In this document: positions 1 through 11,706 of the stretch, one piece after another
Position numbering within the stretch: the first letter of the stretch is position 1
Layout: every line of letters starts with the position of its first letter
Origin: Pelodera strongyloides
Taxonomy: Eukaryota; Nematoda; Chromadorea; Rhabditida; Rhabditidae
Assembly (NCBI GenBank): GCA_036852015.1
Contig: JAANDG010000464.1
Location: 54,007-118,006 of the forward strand
DNA: 64,000 nucleotides
Direction: 5' to 3'
Notes under the pieces: model-generated
What the model saw: the letters and a program-made list of their open reading frames with translations, nothing else
Database searches by the model: none
What the model was told of the DNA's origin: nothing
Position numbers and translations under genes: made by a program

Positions 1-4
1 AAGG

Positions 5-111
5 GAGCTCAAATTCAAGGTTTGCTTATGATATGTTTCGCAGAGGTCCTGAGCACAGGGGACGCGTTCCAGATGACAAATTGCTCGACGTCTTCGGGCT
101 GGCTAGGGCCA
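5..111 (+). repeat. Direct repeat copy 1 flanking the CAP gene
   Basis: This stretch is close to identical to 3306-3421. Both share long words such as TTTGCTTATGA, CGCAGAGGTCCTGAGCA and CCAGATGACAAATTGCTCGAC, with small indels between copies. Copy 1 lies just before the first visible CAP exon and copy 2 about 0.5 kb after the CAP stop codon. It may be a dispersed repeat or the edge of a tandem gene duplication. No coding potential was seen in it. Confidence 0.8.
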
Positions 112-174
112 GGAGGGATCGCCCACGATTCCCCAAAGAACCCAACCCTTTAACTTATCCTTCTTCTGTTTCAG

Positions 175-2781
175 GAGCATAATAATCTCCGTTCGAATAT
201 CGCCAAGGGGCTGTTCAAGGCTAAAGGGAGACTGATGCCTCCAGCGAGAAATATGAGGCACATGGTACCATACTGGTTTTTTTTGCGTCTTTTATCGATT
301 TTATATACACTACTGGTCCCTCGCAAAAAAGCGGTGTGTGTGTGTCAAAGTGCCGGTTTCGTACTTTTTCAACCTGTGGCTCAACTTCCAGATACGCGGC
401 GATTGCGCGAATGCACCCGCTTGTATTAAACCCCTTTCGCAGACCGCTGGCTACTTTTATCGTGGTCTGTGTGCGAATCTTCGTGTTTTTTCATGTGTGA
501 TGGCTCGCTCTTTCTAAAGCGATATAACATGCCGTTTTTAAAACGTATGATGGGCGATTGCGTACCTTTGTATTTATGCTAAATGGGCTCGAATTAAGCT
601 CAATTTTGGTTTTATTTAACAATACTCATTCGCACATGTTACGTGGGAATGCAGCTATCCAAAATCCTTTTTAAAACCGGATGTTGTACCTCTTTAAAGG
701 TCTGGAATGCGGCGCTGGAACAGTCTGCTCAACAATGGGCCAACAAATGTCTCTGGCAACATAGCGGCAAAGCTGGAGTAGGGGAGAATATGTACAAGAG
801 CATGTCTTCGGCCACTAATGCTATTCTTGGAAAAGGTAAGATAACCCGTAGTGGTATAACACCGGTTTTTAAACGTAACAAAAACCGGCCGTTATGTCGC
901 TTAGCATTTTATATCGTTGCTGTCGTACTGGATACTCGATTTCTCTTTTCCCTATAAAAACAATTCAAATCATGTAGAGCATGGTGCCCTGACACGTTAC
1001 GGTAAATAAATCGAATTGATTATATAATTAAAAGATTTAAAAGAGCCTAACGATCAATTACTTAAAAATGCAGGTCGTGCCGCTTGCGTGCGTTGGAAGA
1101 AAGAGTTCCAGGACTACGGATGGCCCAGGGTTAATCTAACAATGGAGGTTTTCGGCATCGGCATCGGACATGCCACCCAGGTTCGAATAAAATAATACAA
1201 CAACTACACTCTATGTACATATACATAAAGGAGAAGCGTCTAAAATTTTTTTACGACCGCAACGTTTTTCTACGTTTCAGGCGTTTGTTCTATAAGTAGG
1301 CCACTTTCCGCAACACTCGCAAATAAGCGCAACTGAATCTTGTAACATACACTTTAGATTACACGCTTCAAACGTTTCATATAAATATACCTTCATATTT
1401 CGAGGCATCAGAGGGTCGCCTCACGGCGACAGGGTTCCGGTTTTTTTTAATATTCTCGTAAGAATTGAGAAATGCAACGCTGCTTTCATGGTAGACCAGT
1501 AATCTTACAAGGGAATGATGAAGTACGGCCGTATCCTGTAGGGCCGTAATATTGCGCATTTTGTAGAGACGTTCACCGTTTCGGCGCGCACTTTGTGTTT
1601 CGAAATAGTGCGGCGCGCAACTCATCAGTTCACAGTAAAAGAAAGAAAAACTTTCAGATGGCCTGGGCTGCTTCAAACAAGATTGGCTGTGGTGCAGCGT
1701 TGTGCAACGGCAATAAGGATGTGATCGTTGTTTGTCAATATCAGCAAGCGTGAGTATTTTGCCTTAAAGGATCGCAGTCACTCCAAAATCATCATTTTGC
1801 TTCGAGTTTACTTGAATTTAGTAAAGAATAAACAAAAATACTTTACCAAAACTGAATAATTTGAATTCCAACTCAGGGGGTGAACAAGTAGAAAAGTAGT
1901 TCTACTTAACTACCGCGGGATTATGAAACGTGTAGTGATATGCCGTGATATGATATAATAGTGATATAATAGTGATATAATATGTGCCGTGATAGTGTAG
2001 TGTAGTGATATGCCGTGTAGTGATATGCCGTGATATGATATAATAGTGATATAATAGTGATATAATATAATAGTGATATAGTGAGTGATATAATATGCAG
2101 ATATTTGTCGAAATAATTTGCATACTCCCGATCGGGAAGCAGCTGTATGAACACGTTTCGTGATCCTGCGGTAGTTAAGTAGAAGTACTTTTCTACTTGT
2201 TCACTCCCTGAGTTGGAATTCAAATTATTCGGTTTTGGTAAAGTATTTGTCTCTATTATTTACTAAATACAAGTAAACTCGAAGAAAAACGACGATTTTG
2301 TAGTGACTGCGATCCTTTAAAGCTGTATTGTACTTACTTTGGGAAAGTTGCATATGAGAGGATATCCTATGTCGCCTATGCGAAATATGTGCCCGAAGCT
2401 CGACGGAGGGCAAACAATTTGCATAGGATAAGATACGCAATTTTCCGCCCCGATCAAGTCCCTCAAATAATCGGGACTTGATAGGGGCGAAATCTTTTTT
2501 TTTTTTTTGAATGAATAGGTGAATAGGGACAAAATTTTTTTTTCGAAAATAATAAAAACTAATTTCCGAAATCGGGGGTTTCACTTTCCTGTGTAACTTC
2601 ATACTAACCGGATACTAAGAATGCCTGACTTGTCTGTATAAGATTATCCCCCATACTAACTTCGTACTAACATGTTTCCTACTCTTTCAGGGGCAACTTT
2701 CTCAACCGATTTGTCTACGCACAAGGCGATTCTTGCGCCGGATGCCCAGCATGCAATGTAAATACTAAGCTTTGCCCTTAA
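175..2781 (+). CDS. CAP-domain (SCP/TAPS) secreted protein, 5' end outside window
   Basis: Cysteine-rich secretory protein of the CAP superfamily, which in nematodes includes venom allergen-like and vap/scl proteins; they are secreted and their molecular role is mostly unknown. Five exons join in frame: 175-264, 700-835, 1074-1180, 1658-1749, 2691-2781 (171 residues to the stop). The order of motifs is that of a CAP domain: HNNLRSNIAKG, MPPARNMRHMVWNAALE, AQQWANKC, GVGENMY, then IGHATQMAWA (CAP signature 1), CGAALC, and VVCQYQ with GNFLNRFVYAQG (signature 2). The protein ends in a Cys-rich tail with CAGCPACN. All visible junctions have GT and AG ends. The signal peptide exon should lie upstream of base 1. 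The last intron (1750-2690) carries a foldback element. Family assignment is firm; which nematode paralogue it is cannot be told. Confidence 0.9.
515..905. repeat. Split halves of a TTAAAGCG-type element around CAP exon 2
   Basis: Bases 515-620 resemble the left half, and 862-905 the right half, of the small inverted-repeat family seen whole at 36367-36499 and 53133-53314. The left part has TAAAGCGATATAACATGCCG then TTTATGCTAAATGGG; the right part has AAAAACCGGCCGTTATGTCG. CAP exon 700-835 lies between them. They may be two independent partial copies rather than one element. Confidence 0.5.
1764..2320. mobile_element. Foldback (MITE-like) element with about 168-bp inverted arms and TGATAT-rich centre
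   Basis: The left arm (1764-1931) and right arm (2152-2320) are imperfect inverted copies. The outer ends read TTAAAGGATCGCAGTCAC and, on the other side, its complement GTGACTGCGATCCTTTAA. The centre (1932-2151) is a degenerate tandem array of TAGTGATATAA / GTGATATGCC units. No transposase is present, so it is non-autonomous. It lies in the last intron of the CAP gene. The outer TTAA could be a target duplication, as in piggyBac-type elements; that is inference. Confidence 0.85.
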
Positions 2782-4353
2782 TGGAAAAATCTTTACATCA
2801 CGGTGATATTTGAGTGATGGTAACTTAATAAATAATTGCGATACGTGGATGTTATTGTTCTTGGATGTTATTGTACGCGGCTATAGTCCTAGAAAGCTAA
2901 CAGAAAAGATATCTTCGGGTGACACACCGGAAGCACACGTAAAGTATCCTAAGGCTGACGCACCTATGGCGCGACACTATTTTCGCCGTGCATACGTCTC
3001 CACTAACCTTCAAGTGCGCAATAAAAGATTTTCTATGGCCGTATGCACGAACTCTCACGGGAGGCTCCCAGGCCCCCCGTGGGAGGTGAGAGAAAGAAAG
3101 GGATCACACGAATCGGAGACACGCAGAGTCAAATTCTCCCACCCAGGGAGATTCCCGTTGTTCGCGCGCACGGCAACTGCAGTGTGCGTGTGTCATATGT
3201 GTGAGTACCGTAGTCATACAATAAGTGAACACATTTTGGAAATATTTACACTTTTAATTTAAATTAAATTTGTTTTACGCTTCAAGAGCGTGCACCTTTG
3301 TTCAAGGGAGTTCAAGGTACAATTTCAAAGTTTGCTTATGACATGTTCCGCAGAGGTCCTGAGCAGTAGGCGACGAGTTCCAGATGACAAATTGCTCGAC
3401 TTCTTCGGGCTAGGGCTAGGGCTTTTTCAAAAAATGAAAGTAAATAACGGCATAACGGCCTGTTGTGAAAAATATGTTGGACGTTCTATTCTATTATCAT
3501 TTAGTGTACGAAAATGACCATGATTTAAATAAAAGTTTGCTCAGTTTTTTGCGCACACAACGTGTTAATAGATCCCTCAACTTATTTTACAAAAACCAGC
3601 TGCTATACCGCTTTAAGCATTTAAATATGGAGCCATGTAAAATATGGCTGTTGTGGTAATTGTGAGGAAGGCAGTGAAGACGACAAGACATAGACGGTCG
3701 AGCGCCATGGCGGCATACTTCCAGTCCTCCTGAATGGAGATTAAAGATTAAACAAGGTTTTTAAAGCGATGTGACACGTGGTTTGCAAGACGTTCACTGA
3801 TCTACATGACTGTCGGGTGCGTTAGGCGCGCCAAAGTACGCTGTGGGAGCCCGCCCTAGCTCATTATCAGAGCTTAGAGTTTGGTGTACCTATTTTGTCG
3901 ATTGTGGGCATTTTTCACTTATAAGGTATTGTATGTATGTATACTTAAGCCTAAGCCTAGGCCTCCTAGAAGAGTCTCTTTCTCTATTCCCCTTCTACCT
4001 GTATATCTTGTAATTCCTTCTTTTTGTCTGTGTCCTCTCTGACAATTTTCAGTAAAGCGTGAATAGCCGCGTAATAATTCACGGCTTCGATAGCGAAATT
4101 TGCGAAATCGCGATCCGTGCCTGAAGTGAATTTACGTATTCGGGAATAACTCTAAGAACTATTGTTCAGACTAGACTGTTAAGGTCTTGTCCAAGACCGA
4201 GGAATACGTTCGATCAGAAGTACGTAGTAAATTCAAAGAACAGGTGCTCATCTGCAGTATAGAAGAAGCAACTGAATAGGCAGAATTTCCAGCTTTTACG
4301 CCTCCGACTATCTTGTCTATATAAATGTATATTTAGTAAGAAGAATTCCTTAC
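2782..4353. other. Intergenic, no supported gene
   Basis: Between the CAP stop and the last supported receptor exon I see no exon chain with consistent phase and family similarity. The stretch holds the second direct repeat copy (3306-3421) and a short GCCTAAGCC-like run near 3950. The 3' end of the minus-strand receptor gene, including its fourth membrane segment, should lie in or near 3700-4350 but was not recognised. Confidence 0.5.
3306..3421 (+). repeat. Direct repeat copy 2 flanking the CAP gene
   Basis: Second copy of the sequence at 5-111, with about a dozen extra bases and scattered substitutions. A shorter related piece (CTAGGGCTAGGAGGGATCG, near 63644) occurs at the far end of the window, so at least part of it is dispersed. 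Confidence 0.8.
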
Positions 4354-7300
4354 CTTCTTTCTCATTGCTGTCCACACATTTCTTGACGTACTTTTCGAAT
4401 TGTATAAGTCTGTTTTGTTTTAATGAACCCGAACGACGCGCGGCGAATAGCCCATCACCGACCTGAAAAATATGAGTGTGTAAAGAGTAGCGGGGCTGTA
4501 GCCGCGCACGAAAATAGGATTTGCGGCGTGGGCGGTCCATCTTGCTAGGGTGCGGCACAGGTGTACGAAGAGCTGTTAGCTTCCGAGTAGCGCAACTGCG
4601 GCATTATTAGTGGGGACGCTGCAGGAGGGTCAAATGGAATTACCCCGCAGCACTAGATGGTGTGCGAAGTGCGCCCATGCTAAGCAGAAGACGCCCGTAA
4701 CCTAGACCAGCGTTATATTTTATTGAAACCGGCTTCCGTTCAAGAACTTCTAGTATTATGACCACTCACCTTTCTATTGAGACTGAGTTGTTCAATTGGT
4801 ACACTGCAGACATGCTTTAGTAGTGGTTCTTTAGCAGGGTCCTCATCATCCATACAGTCTATAGAGATAGCCTCCACACCATCGCGATTCAAACACTAAG
4901 AAATGGCTGTGATGTTAATTTGAGATTTGTTACCAGTATTTCCATCAATTTTGGTAATTTATTATTGACTATTAGACAACAAAGAAAAATTGGCTCAGAT
5001 TTTTATTTTCTCGATGATTTACGCAAATGGAATAATTTTCTTAATTGCTTACAATTCGATGACTTGTGCAACTGCTCGTAAGACACTTCCCCTTCGGGTA
5101 TTGGTACGGACCACTTCACCACTTCGCCACGCATTATTAGGTGTTGTACCTTACAGTATCTTACCTTACTTTGGGTACAACATTGATTATGCTATGATTC
5201 ATCGCGGAATTACCATTGCTAATGTTCATTTCCGGAATGATTTTACTTATATTCAACACTCATTGTTACCTGAACACAGTCGGATGCAAACTTTTTATCG
5301 ATTGATTCTCCCTTGAAACGGTGGAATTTATGTCCGGGACGAGTCATTAGAAGGAGCCAGGGAATGAAGTCGAGAAAGAAGTAGCGCAACTGGAAACAAG
5401 TGTGTTATTTAATTGCACAAACAAATCATCACAGTGCTACTACATCAGGTTTTGTCTTCCGTACAACAAGTCGCGCAATATTTGTTTTCAGTCAGTTTTG
5501 TGGGGCCTTTGTTACTGTACAACGTGCGAGCATGCGTATCCGCCGGGTCGGTGGCCTAAACGAGGTATACCCTTTCCTTTCTGTGTGACCCCCTCACTCT
5601 CTTTTTGACAGATCCCATATTTCTTTAGTTATTTGATTTCTTGAATAAAAACCTACAGTAGGAGTCATCCTGTGATTAAACGGTTGTCTGTATCGCAAAC
5701 TGAGTACCGTAATCGTGAAAGCCGTTGATGCGGAAATGATTAGAGTGACTGTGGAGAAGAAGATGCCTTAAATATTTTATACACTCGTTTCCGTATTGCT
5801 CTATTCGCGAGTGCTGTCCTTACCTTTACCTCCTGTTCATTTTTGTTTATGATGGCTACACGAAATCTCGCTTATCTGAATCGTATGTTTGAAACGATAA
5901 TGGATTTGAAGATGAAACAACAACAAGCGACAACTTACCAATGAGCGGCAGCGCTTCCGACGTATTTGGTGTCATCTCCGAAAGGATAGTCAGAAAGAAG
6001 CAGACCGAGAGAAGAATTGTAGTTTCTGAAAAATGTGGACTAACAATACGCAAACTTAGTCTTCTGCCGACATTCAACTGGAGTGACAACTTTGAAACCA
6101 GAGAAAGGGCGTGGCCAGCCTGAAGGATGTGCCTGAAGGAACATTAAGCAAGTATTGAAAACCACCTTTGAATATGCTAATATTGAGAAAGCTTCTGGGG
6201 AAATTTATAAAGTACCTACGGTATCCTATTTTCTCAGCCATATCGTGTGCTGGAAGACAGAAACACATCAATGTCATCAATGAAATTAGCAGAGAAGGGA
6301 CAATCAAGTTGAATGCGAAGAAGAGAGTGCGACGTCTGGAAAAGAGGATTTGTTTACTCACTGATGAGTCTTCGCGTACGTCGCGCACATTTGGCGGTTA
6401 ATTGGCGCGTGTCGCACCTTTTTTGGAAGTAATACTCGCACTCTATCCGCGGGCATTACGCATATTTGGCGATGAAATGTGTTACCATTAGCGCATTTTT
6501 GGAGTGCAAGTGCGCCATAAGCCTTAGACGCTGCGGTTTTGGGCGGCAACTTTTGGGCAGACTGTAAACTTAACAAGAAACAAACAAACACGTACTTCAA
6601 TCGGAGAAAGAATCGTATCGTGGGATAAGGCTCAGGACAACACGCGTAAAACTTCTCTTCGCGTTCTGCCACAACGCCTAAAGAATTTCCAGTTGAAAAC
6701 AAAAATACAAATCGATTCTAGTCATGAATATGAATATGGTCGCGACAAATGCATAATTATCAATAAAGTAATGCGAAGTGTAATAGAAATAATGAAGCAA
6801 AAGCAGAAAACAGGTAAAAATTTATAATATAAGTGCTCACTTTCAAGAATCCACTCTCCATTACTAACGTACGTTGATAAATCGAAGGCAGCGTCTGAAA
6901 TGCATAGGTGTTTGTGGCGATGGATTGCTTTTTTTGTTTGTTTGAGGATCGACGCTAGGCAGGACCTAATTCACCTAATGGAAACGTTATGCTGATGCAC
7001 TTACGCAGAAAGAGCAGACTCGGAGTTATTACCGTGAAAAGATCAATATATACCAATAATAAGATACATCACACTGTTTAGAAAATAACCTTCTCCGCCT
7101 TCCATATCCACTTGCAGATCCAATGCTTCACCATGATAACTCCACGATCCAAATTTTAGAAAACACGTCTGAGTATCGAAGGGAAACCAAGTGATGTCAA
7201 TCTAAAAATTAAATATGTAAGCAACTCTAAAAGAAGTTACTTTCAGTGGAGTATGTCTTTTCTAAGATTTATAAATCAAAATATAGACCAGTAAGGAAGG

Positions 7301-8765
7301 TATCAGAGGTACGATTCCAGGGAACAAGAACAGTTTTGATATCATAACATCATTACGCAATCCGCCAAATGATACCCAACAACTACTAACCGAGCCGAAA
7401 ATCCGATAAATTTAAAGCAGTATAACAACCGATTTCTATAACGGAGTTTGGATAAATGCATTCTCATGCATATAACGTGATTAGAATAAAAAATCGAGAT
7501 TAATTCGACCTCACTTAGCAATACATAGGCGTGAAGTTGTGCGCAGTACGTTTCATAAACCGACTGTTATACCTCTTTAATAACATATCAACTTACCTTA
7601 CAAGTGACGGTGAATATTCCCGGTGGGATCCAGTTCACCTCTCCTGAGTTATAGACCACCATATGACTCTTATAAGTAGAGTCAAACTTTTCATCAGCAC
7701 TAAAGTATTGATTACACAGCTCAGAACAATACTATCATACGCGGCTGCAAAAAAACAAAACTTTTTTGACTGGCGCATTTGGTGACAACGTGGTGGCTAC
7801 TGGCCAGTTGCTGACGGTTTTCGAGAAAACTTGGTCACGACGAAGTCTCCAAATGGTCACGAAATGGTTTGTGCCCCGGCAAAGTCGAAAACCGTCGCAA
7901 AATGGTTCCCTCCTTTTACTGTGGTGGTAGCATTTCTTTCCTTACCTATTATAAAGAAGAACATCTGGTCTCCAGATCGTCACTGATTCTTCTCCACTTG
8001 AAAATCGTACAGAAGTCACGTTGTCAAATTCATCCGGCAACCATCGGAGACGATAATCGTTCCATTTCTGTAGTTTTGGTTCAATTTTTTATATTCTTAA
8101 ATTCTGCGACTGCGCCGAGCAAAAAATATCCCCTAACAGTGGAGCGGCGGTCCCCTCTCATTAGAGTGCGCTGGGGATCGCGCAAGTTATGCGCGTAAAC
8201 TGTACAATTAGAGTGAGCGATCTTTTTGAAGTAGTGCTGCCGACACGCCAGATGAGCGCCAGATGAACGCTGAATGGAAATTTACATCTTTAGCGCACCA
8301 CTGTTCTAGTAATTACTGCTATATGTAGATAAAGAAACCTACGTATTGGAGCCAGGCGTTAATTTGCACAGTCTGATCTTTCTCATTCTGAAACAGGTGG
8401 GATTAAAAATTTGTTTACTTTCTCTACGGTGTTATTTTGTTCGGTGTGTATCATGAAACTACCTGCACTATGTATTTCTAACAAACTATGCACATAGTTG
8501 AAAGTTGGGGATTGAACCTCCTTTTTTATACTTCTTGTACTTGATCAACCGTGATTTATTCACTTCTGAGTCTCTAAAGAAATCGTCATCATCTTGAACA
8601 AGGTGAAGTACCTAATTCAAAAGTATGATAAAGATATGCAGAAAAATTAAAAGGTAACCCACCACATCGATAATTTGCTGAAGGAATACTTTCATTTGTA
8701 CATTGAGTGCACTGCTTGGATCTTTCACCGGTCGAACGAGGGGGTTATAGCCGCGAAGGAGTAAC
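4354..8765 (-). CDS. Nicotinic acetylcholine receptor alpha-type subunit (Cys-loop channel), ends incomplete
   Basis: Ligand-gated cation channel subunit of the plasma membrane. Exons in gene order: 8765-8663, 8387-8343, 8067-7946, 7699-7597, 7201-7090, 6894-6841, 6677-6596, 6335 to about 6217, 6025-5939, 5766-5657, then a gap, 4895-4770, 4462-4354. Family landmarks in order: [43 protein letters not shown]; the Cys-loop [15 protein letters not shown] with 13 residues between cysteines; [15 protein letters not shown]; the vicinal pair in [10 protein letters not shown], which marks an alpha-type subunit; M1 with [14 protein letters not shown]2 with [20 protein letters not shown]3 with [15 protein letters not shown]. 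The last two exons fit the M3-M4 loop and pre-M4 region. The signal peptide, one or more loop exons and M4 were not found. The M1/M2 junction lacks a usable GT donor in phase (see findings). Confidence 0.88.
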
Positions 8766-11706
8766 CTAATAAAAAAATAGTATTGTGAAATTCTACTCAT
8801 ATGTATTGTACCACAGCTACACGCCAATGAAAGAATTCCGTAAAAACCAACACATCCGATAGATGTAACCAAACAGTATACAGAGTATTATTACATGATG
8901 TGACACTTTCTTGGCTCATATACATTCCAGCTTATTGTATACAGTTTGGCTACATCTCTAGGAGTTTTGGTCTTGGCGGGATTTCTTTCATTGGTGACAT
9001 TTTCGAACAGGAGTTGTTTTGATTATATGGCTTATGATTGGATTCGTACTGGGCTTGGGCTTAGAACAAGCCGAAGCCCACACTTAGGCTCAGGCTTTTG
9101 ATTAGATTTAATAAACGCTCACTTATATAATTCTCCTTCCTTCGGACTCGCATAACAGAAATGAAGATATAGTAATAATATCGAGCAAGTAAGAATACTT
9201 TTCTTCATTTTGGGAAAAGCTTCAGTCGAATATTAGGAGGGAATACATTGTCGTTTCTGAAAGAAATTGTGACTTTAATAAAGTTTACGTTGGCTTCACT
9301 TATAAAAAGAGAGTCCGCTCCGTCGGGCTCTGCGCGGCAGATGCGCGCACCTCAGGTACGTAAAATGGAACAGCGCATCTGAGGCGCGCATCCCTGGCGC
9401 AACTCTATAAATGCATAAGCTAAATAAATTCAGAAGCTGAATACTTTGAATAAAGGAACACGTTCTTGAGTCTAAAAGATTATAGTCTTGAAGTCCATAT
9501 ATTGTCTGATATTGAAAAAAATTGATATAAAACATGATGTAAGACTCTAACAAGTTTACCCGAGTAACTGAAAACGTTGGAGTTTAAGTGGATAGGCTCT
9601 CAAAAGAAAAAAGAAAAGATATATCTACCAGACCTGCACTCTGCTTCAGTATACATTGAACTACACAAAATGAGCAAACAGATGAGAGACTGAAGGAATG
9701 CACGAGAACCCAGACAAAGACTAGTGAGAAGATTAATTGCAAGGTTTTGCTTGGGCCAAACGTGAGCCACACGTGAGCCACTTGAGCCAAATGTGCCAAA
9801 TAAATGTGATTTGGTGACTTATATGAGAGCTGGAGACTTTATGGCTTGATGATAGCTTGTTTTGACAAATTCTTTGAGGAAATTCTTTGATAAATCATGC
9901 GATTGCAAAAGTAAATATACTCCACAATTACACGATAACTTTATTGTAAATGGTCAGTCTCCCATTATAAAGTCCAAAGATATTGCATGCTAACTTATAC
10001 CAAAGGATAGCATAAAGATGTACATTAATGGGGTTTCCATATATGCCAAAAAAAAACTGTGCGTTCCCTTCCAAGTATAGACAAATTTACCGTATTTTCC
10101 CTGAATTGAATATTTGACATGAGAAATTAATACATGCGTCTCGCGAAGTCGTAAAATACGGTAAATTTGCCCGCATATTTGGAAACCCATAAATTACATT
10201 GTGATGACGCGATCATGTGCGGGGACGCCGATTGTTCTTAACCTTTAGGTAAGAATATATAATTAAAGTATCTATAGCACATATTTCCTTCGATTATTTT
10301 GTCTAGCATCCCATTTTCTTTGTTATCATTTCCCGTGAATCATCCAGACATCTGTTTCAATTCCAATTCGAAATAACGTAGATGTTTTCTTTTCGTGACA
10401 TTTAAAAGGAAAGTTCGTTTTCTTTGATCATGCTTTGATTACATTCTTGCTATTAACACTTGGAGGTTGGTTTGTGCTTTGAAAAAGAATTAATTTTCTC
10501 ATTGTTTTTCATAATTTTCTCATTGGTTTCATTAAACCAATCAACAGTATAGAACCCTGGGAGGCGAAGCCCAGGAGGGAGACCGAAACTGGGACTTTTC
10601 CCCTTTAGTGATTATTGATTATTACTCCTTACTTCACACCTTAGATCTTTCAATACAATAAATAGCGCATCCCCGAGTTTCTCATTTTCATATCCAAAGG
10701 CAACAATTATGATTTCCATTTACCGTCATTTATTGCATCAGCTCCCGATATAGATCATAGGATCAAAAGTCCCATGACTTCGATGTAATTGTTACAACAT
10801 TCGCTATCAAATACTAATTTACATATTTACAGAGCGGAGACGTCTGACAAGAGATCTGGCATGGCGAGAGACGCAGCTCAATATCTGACCGAAGTCCAAA
10901 GGAGTATATAAGCCAGAAAACTAGGAAAGGGGAGGAGAAATCCTAAACGAACGACAGAATTTCCCCATTGAACCATTACGTTGATATTTCCATATTTTCA
11001 CTCTTATAGTTCTGCAATGTAAGGTACGGTATATCTATTCATTTCTGGTAAATTACTTTGTTGCTCGCTTAATCATCCTCTCAAGCTATCTCATTCCCTC
11101 GTAACTTTAAGTTTGTTTCTTTGTTATTTCAACATATCGCTAAAATGTATCGTACGTTTACAGTGGTAAAAGAATGTCAATCTCAAGGTCTGTATTTACC
11201 CGCACCACATCACATCATTATAACACTAAAACATATATTCCCCTTACTTCGGTATTGGGACATATAAATGTTTACTTTATTCAATACCTTTGCTGAGTAA
11301 CTTTCGCTTTCCGTCTTGGTTGTTTGTCGTTTTATCAACGCAACACGGTACCATTGTGCAAACTGTTTAGTATATTCGCCAAAATTGGGCATAAATACCC
11401 GGGGCTGTATCAAGTCCCAGTTTTATAACGCACCATTTCGCACATGGTGCAACAAACAGAATAACGTATTTTTCGCACATGGTGCACAGTCCGCGAATGG
11501 AATTTGCAACATTACCATTCCCATTTTATTCCATATGTAGGGTACAATAACGTAAATAAATTTTATGTGATGAATCATGCCTAACCCTTTGTTTAAACAG
11601 CTGATGAGTTGTTTTGTTCTGCGAATGAAATTGACCATACATATGGAATGTAAATTGATTGCTGCTAGGAATTAGCTCCATTTTATATTTTTATATTTTA
11701 TTTGTT
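8766..11706. other. Noncoding stretch, 5' side of receptor gene and upstream of the TSR gene
   Basis: No exon with splice sites and family similarity was recognised in these 2.9 kb. The first exon and promoter of the minus-strand receptor should lie here. Visible structure: a GTGCGCC-type repeat at 9311-9402, a TTAGGC-like run near 9050-9105, a TATATAAG at 10905-10912 that could be a TATA box, and two copies of TTCGCACATGGTGCA at about 11438 and 11469. Confidence 0.5.

Noticed and set aside
4200..4340. Minus-strand sequence after exon 4462-4354 as the receptor's M4 segment
   Set aside because: None of the three frames gives the conserved Asp-Arg start plus a hydrophobic helix of M4.
8805..8872. 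Hydrophobic minus-strand segment (GFYGILSLACSC) as signal peptide of the receptor gene
   Set aside because: No ATG in that frame before an upstream stop, and its donor does not match the phase of the next exon.
10905..10912. TATATAAG as the promoter of the TSR gene
   Set aside because: It is 795 bases from the start codon with no supporting exon; kept only as a remark.
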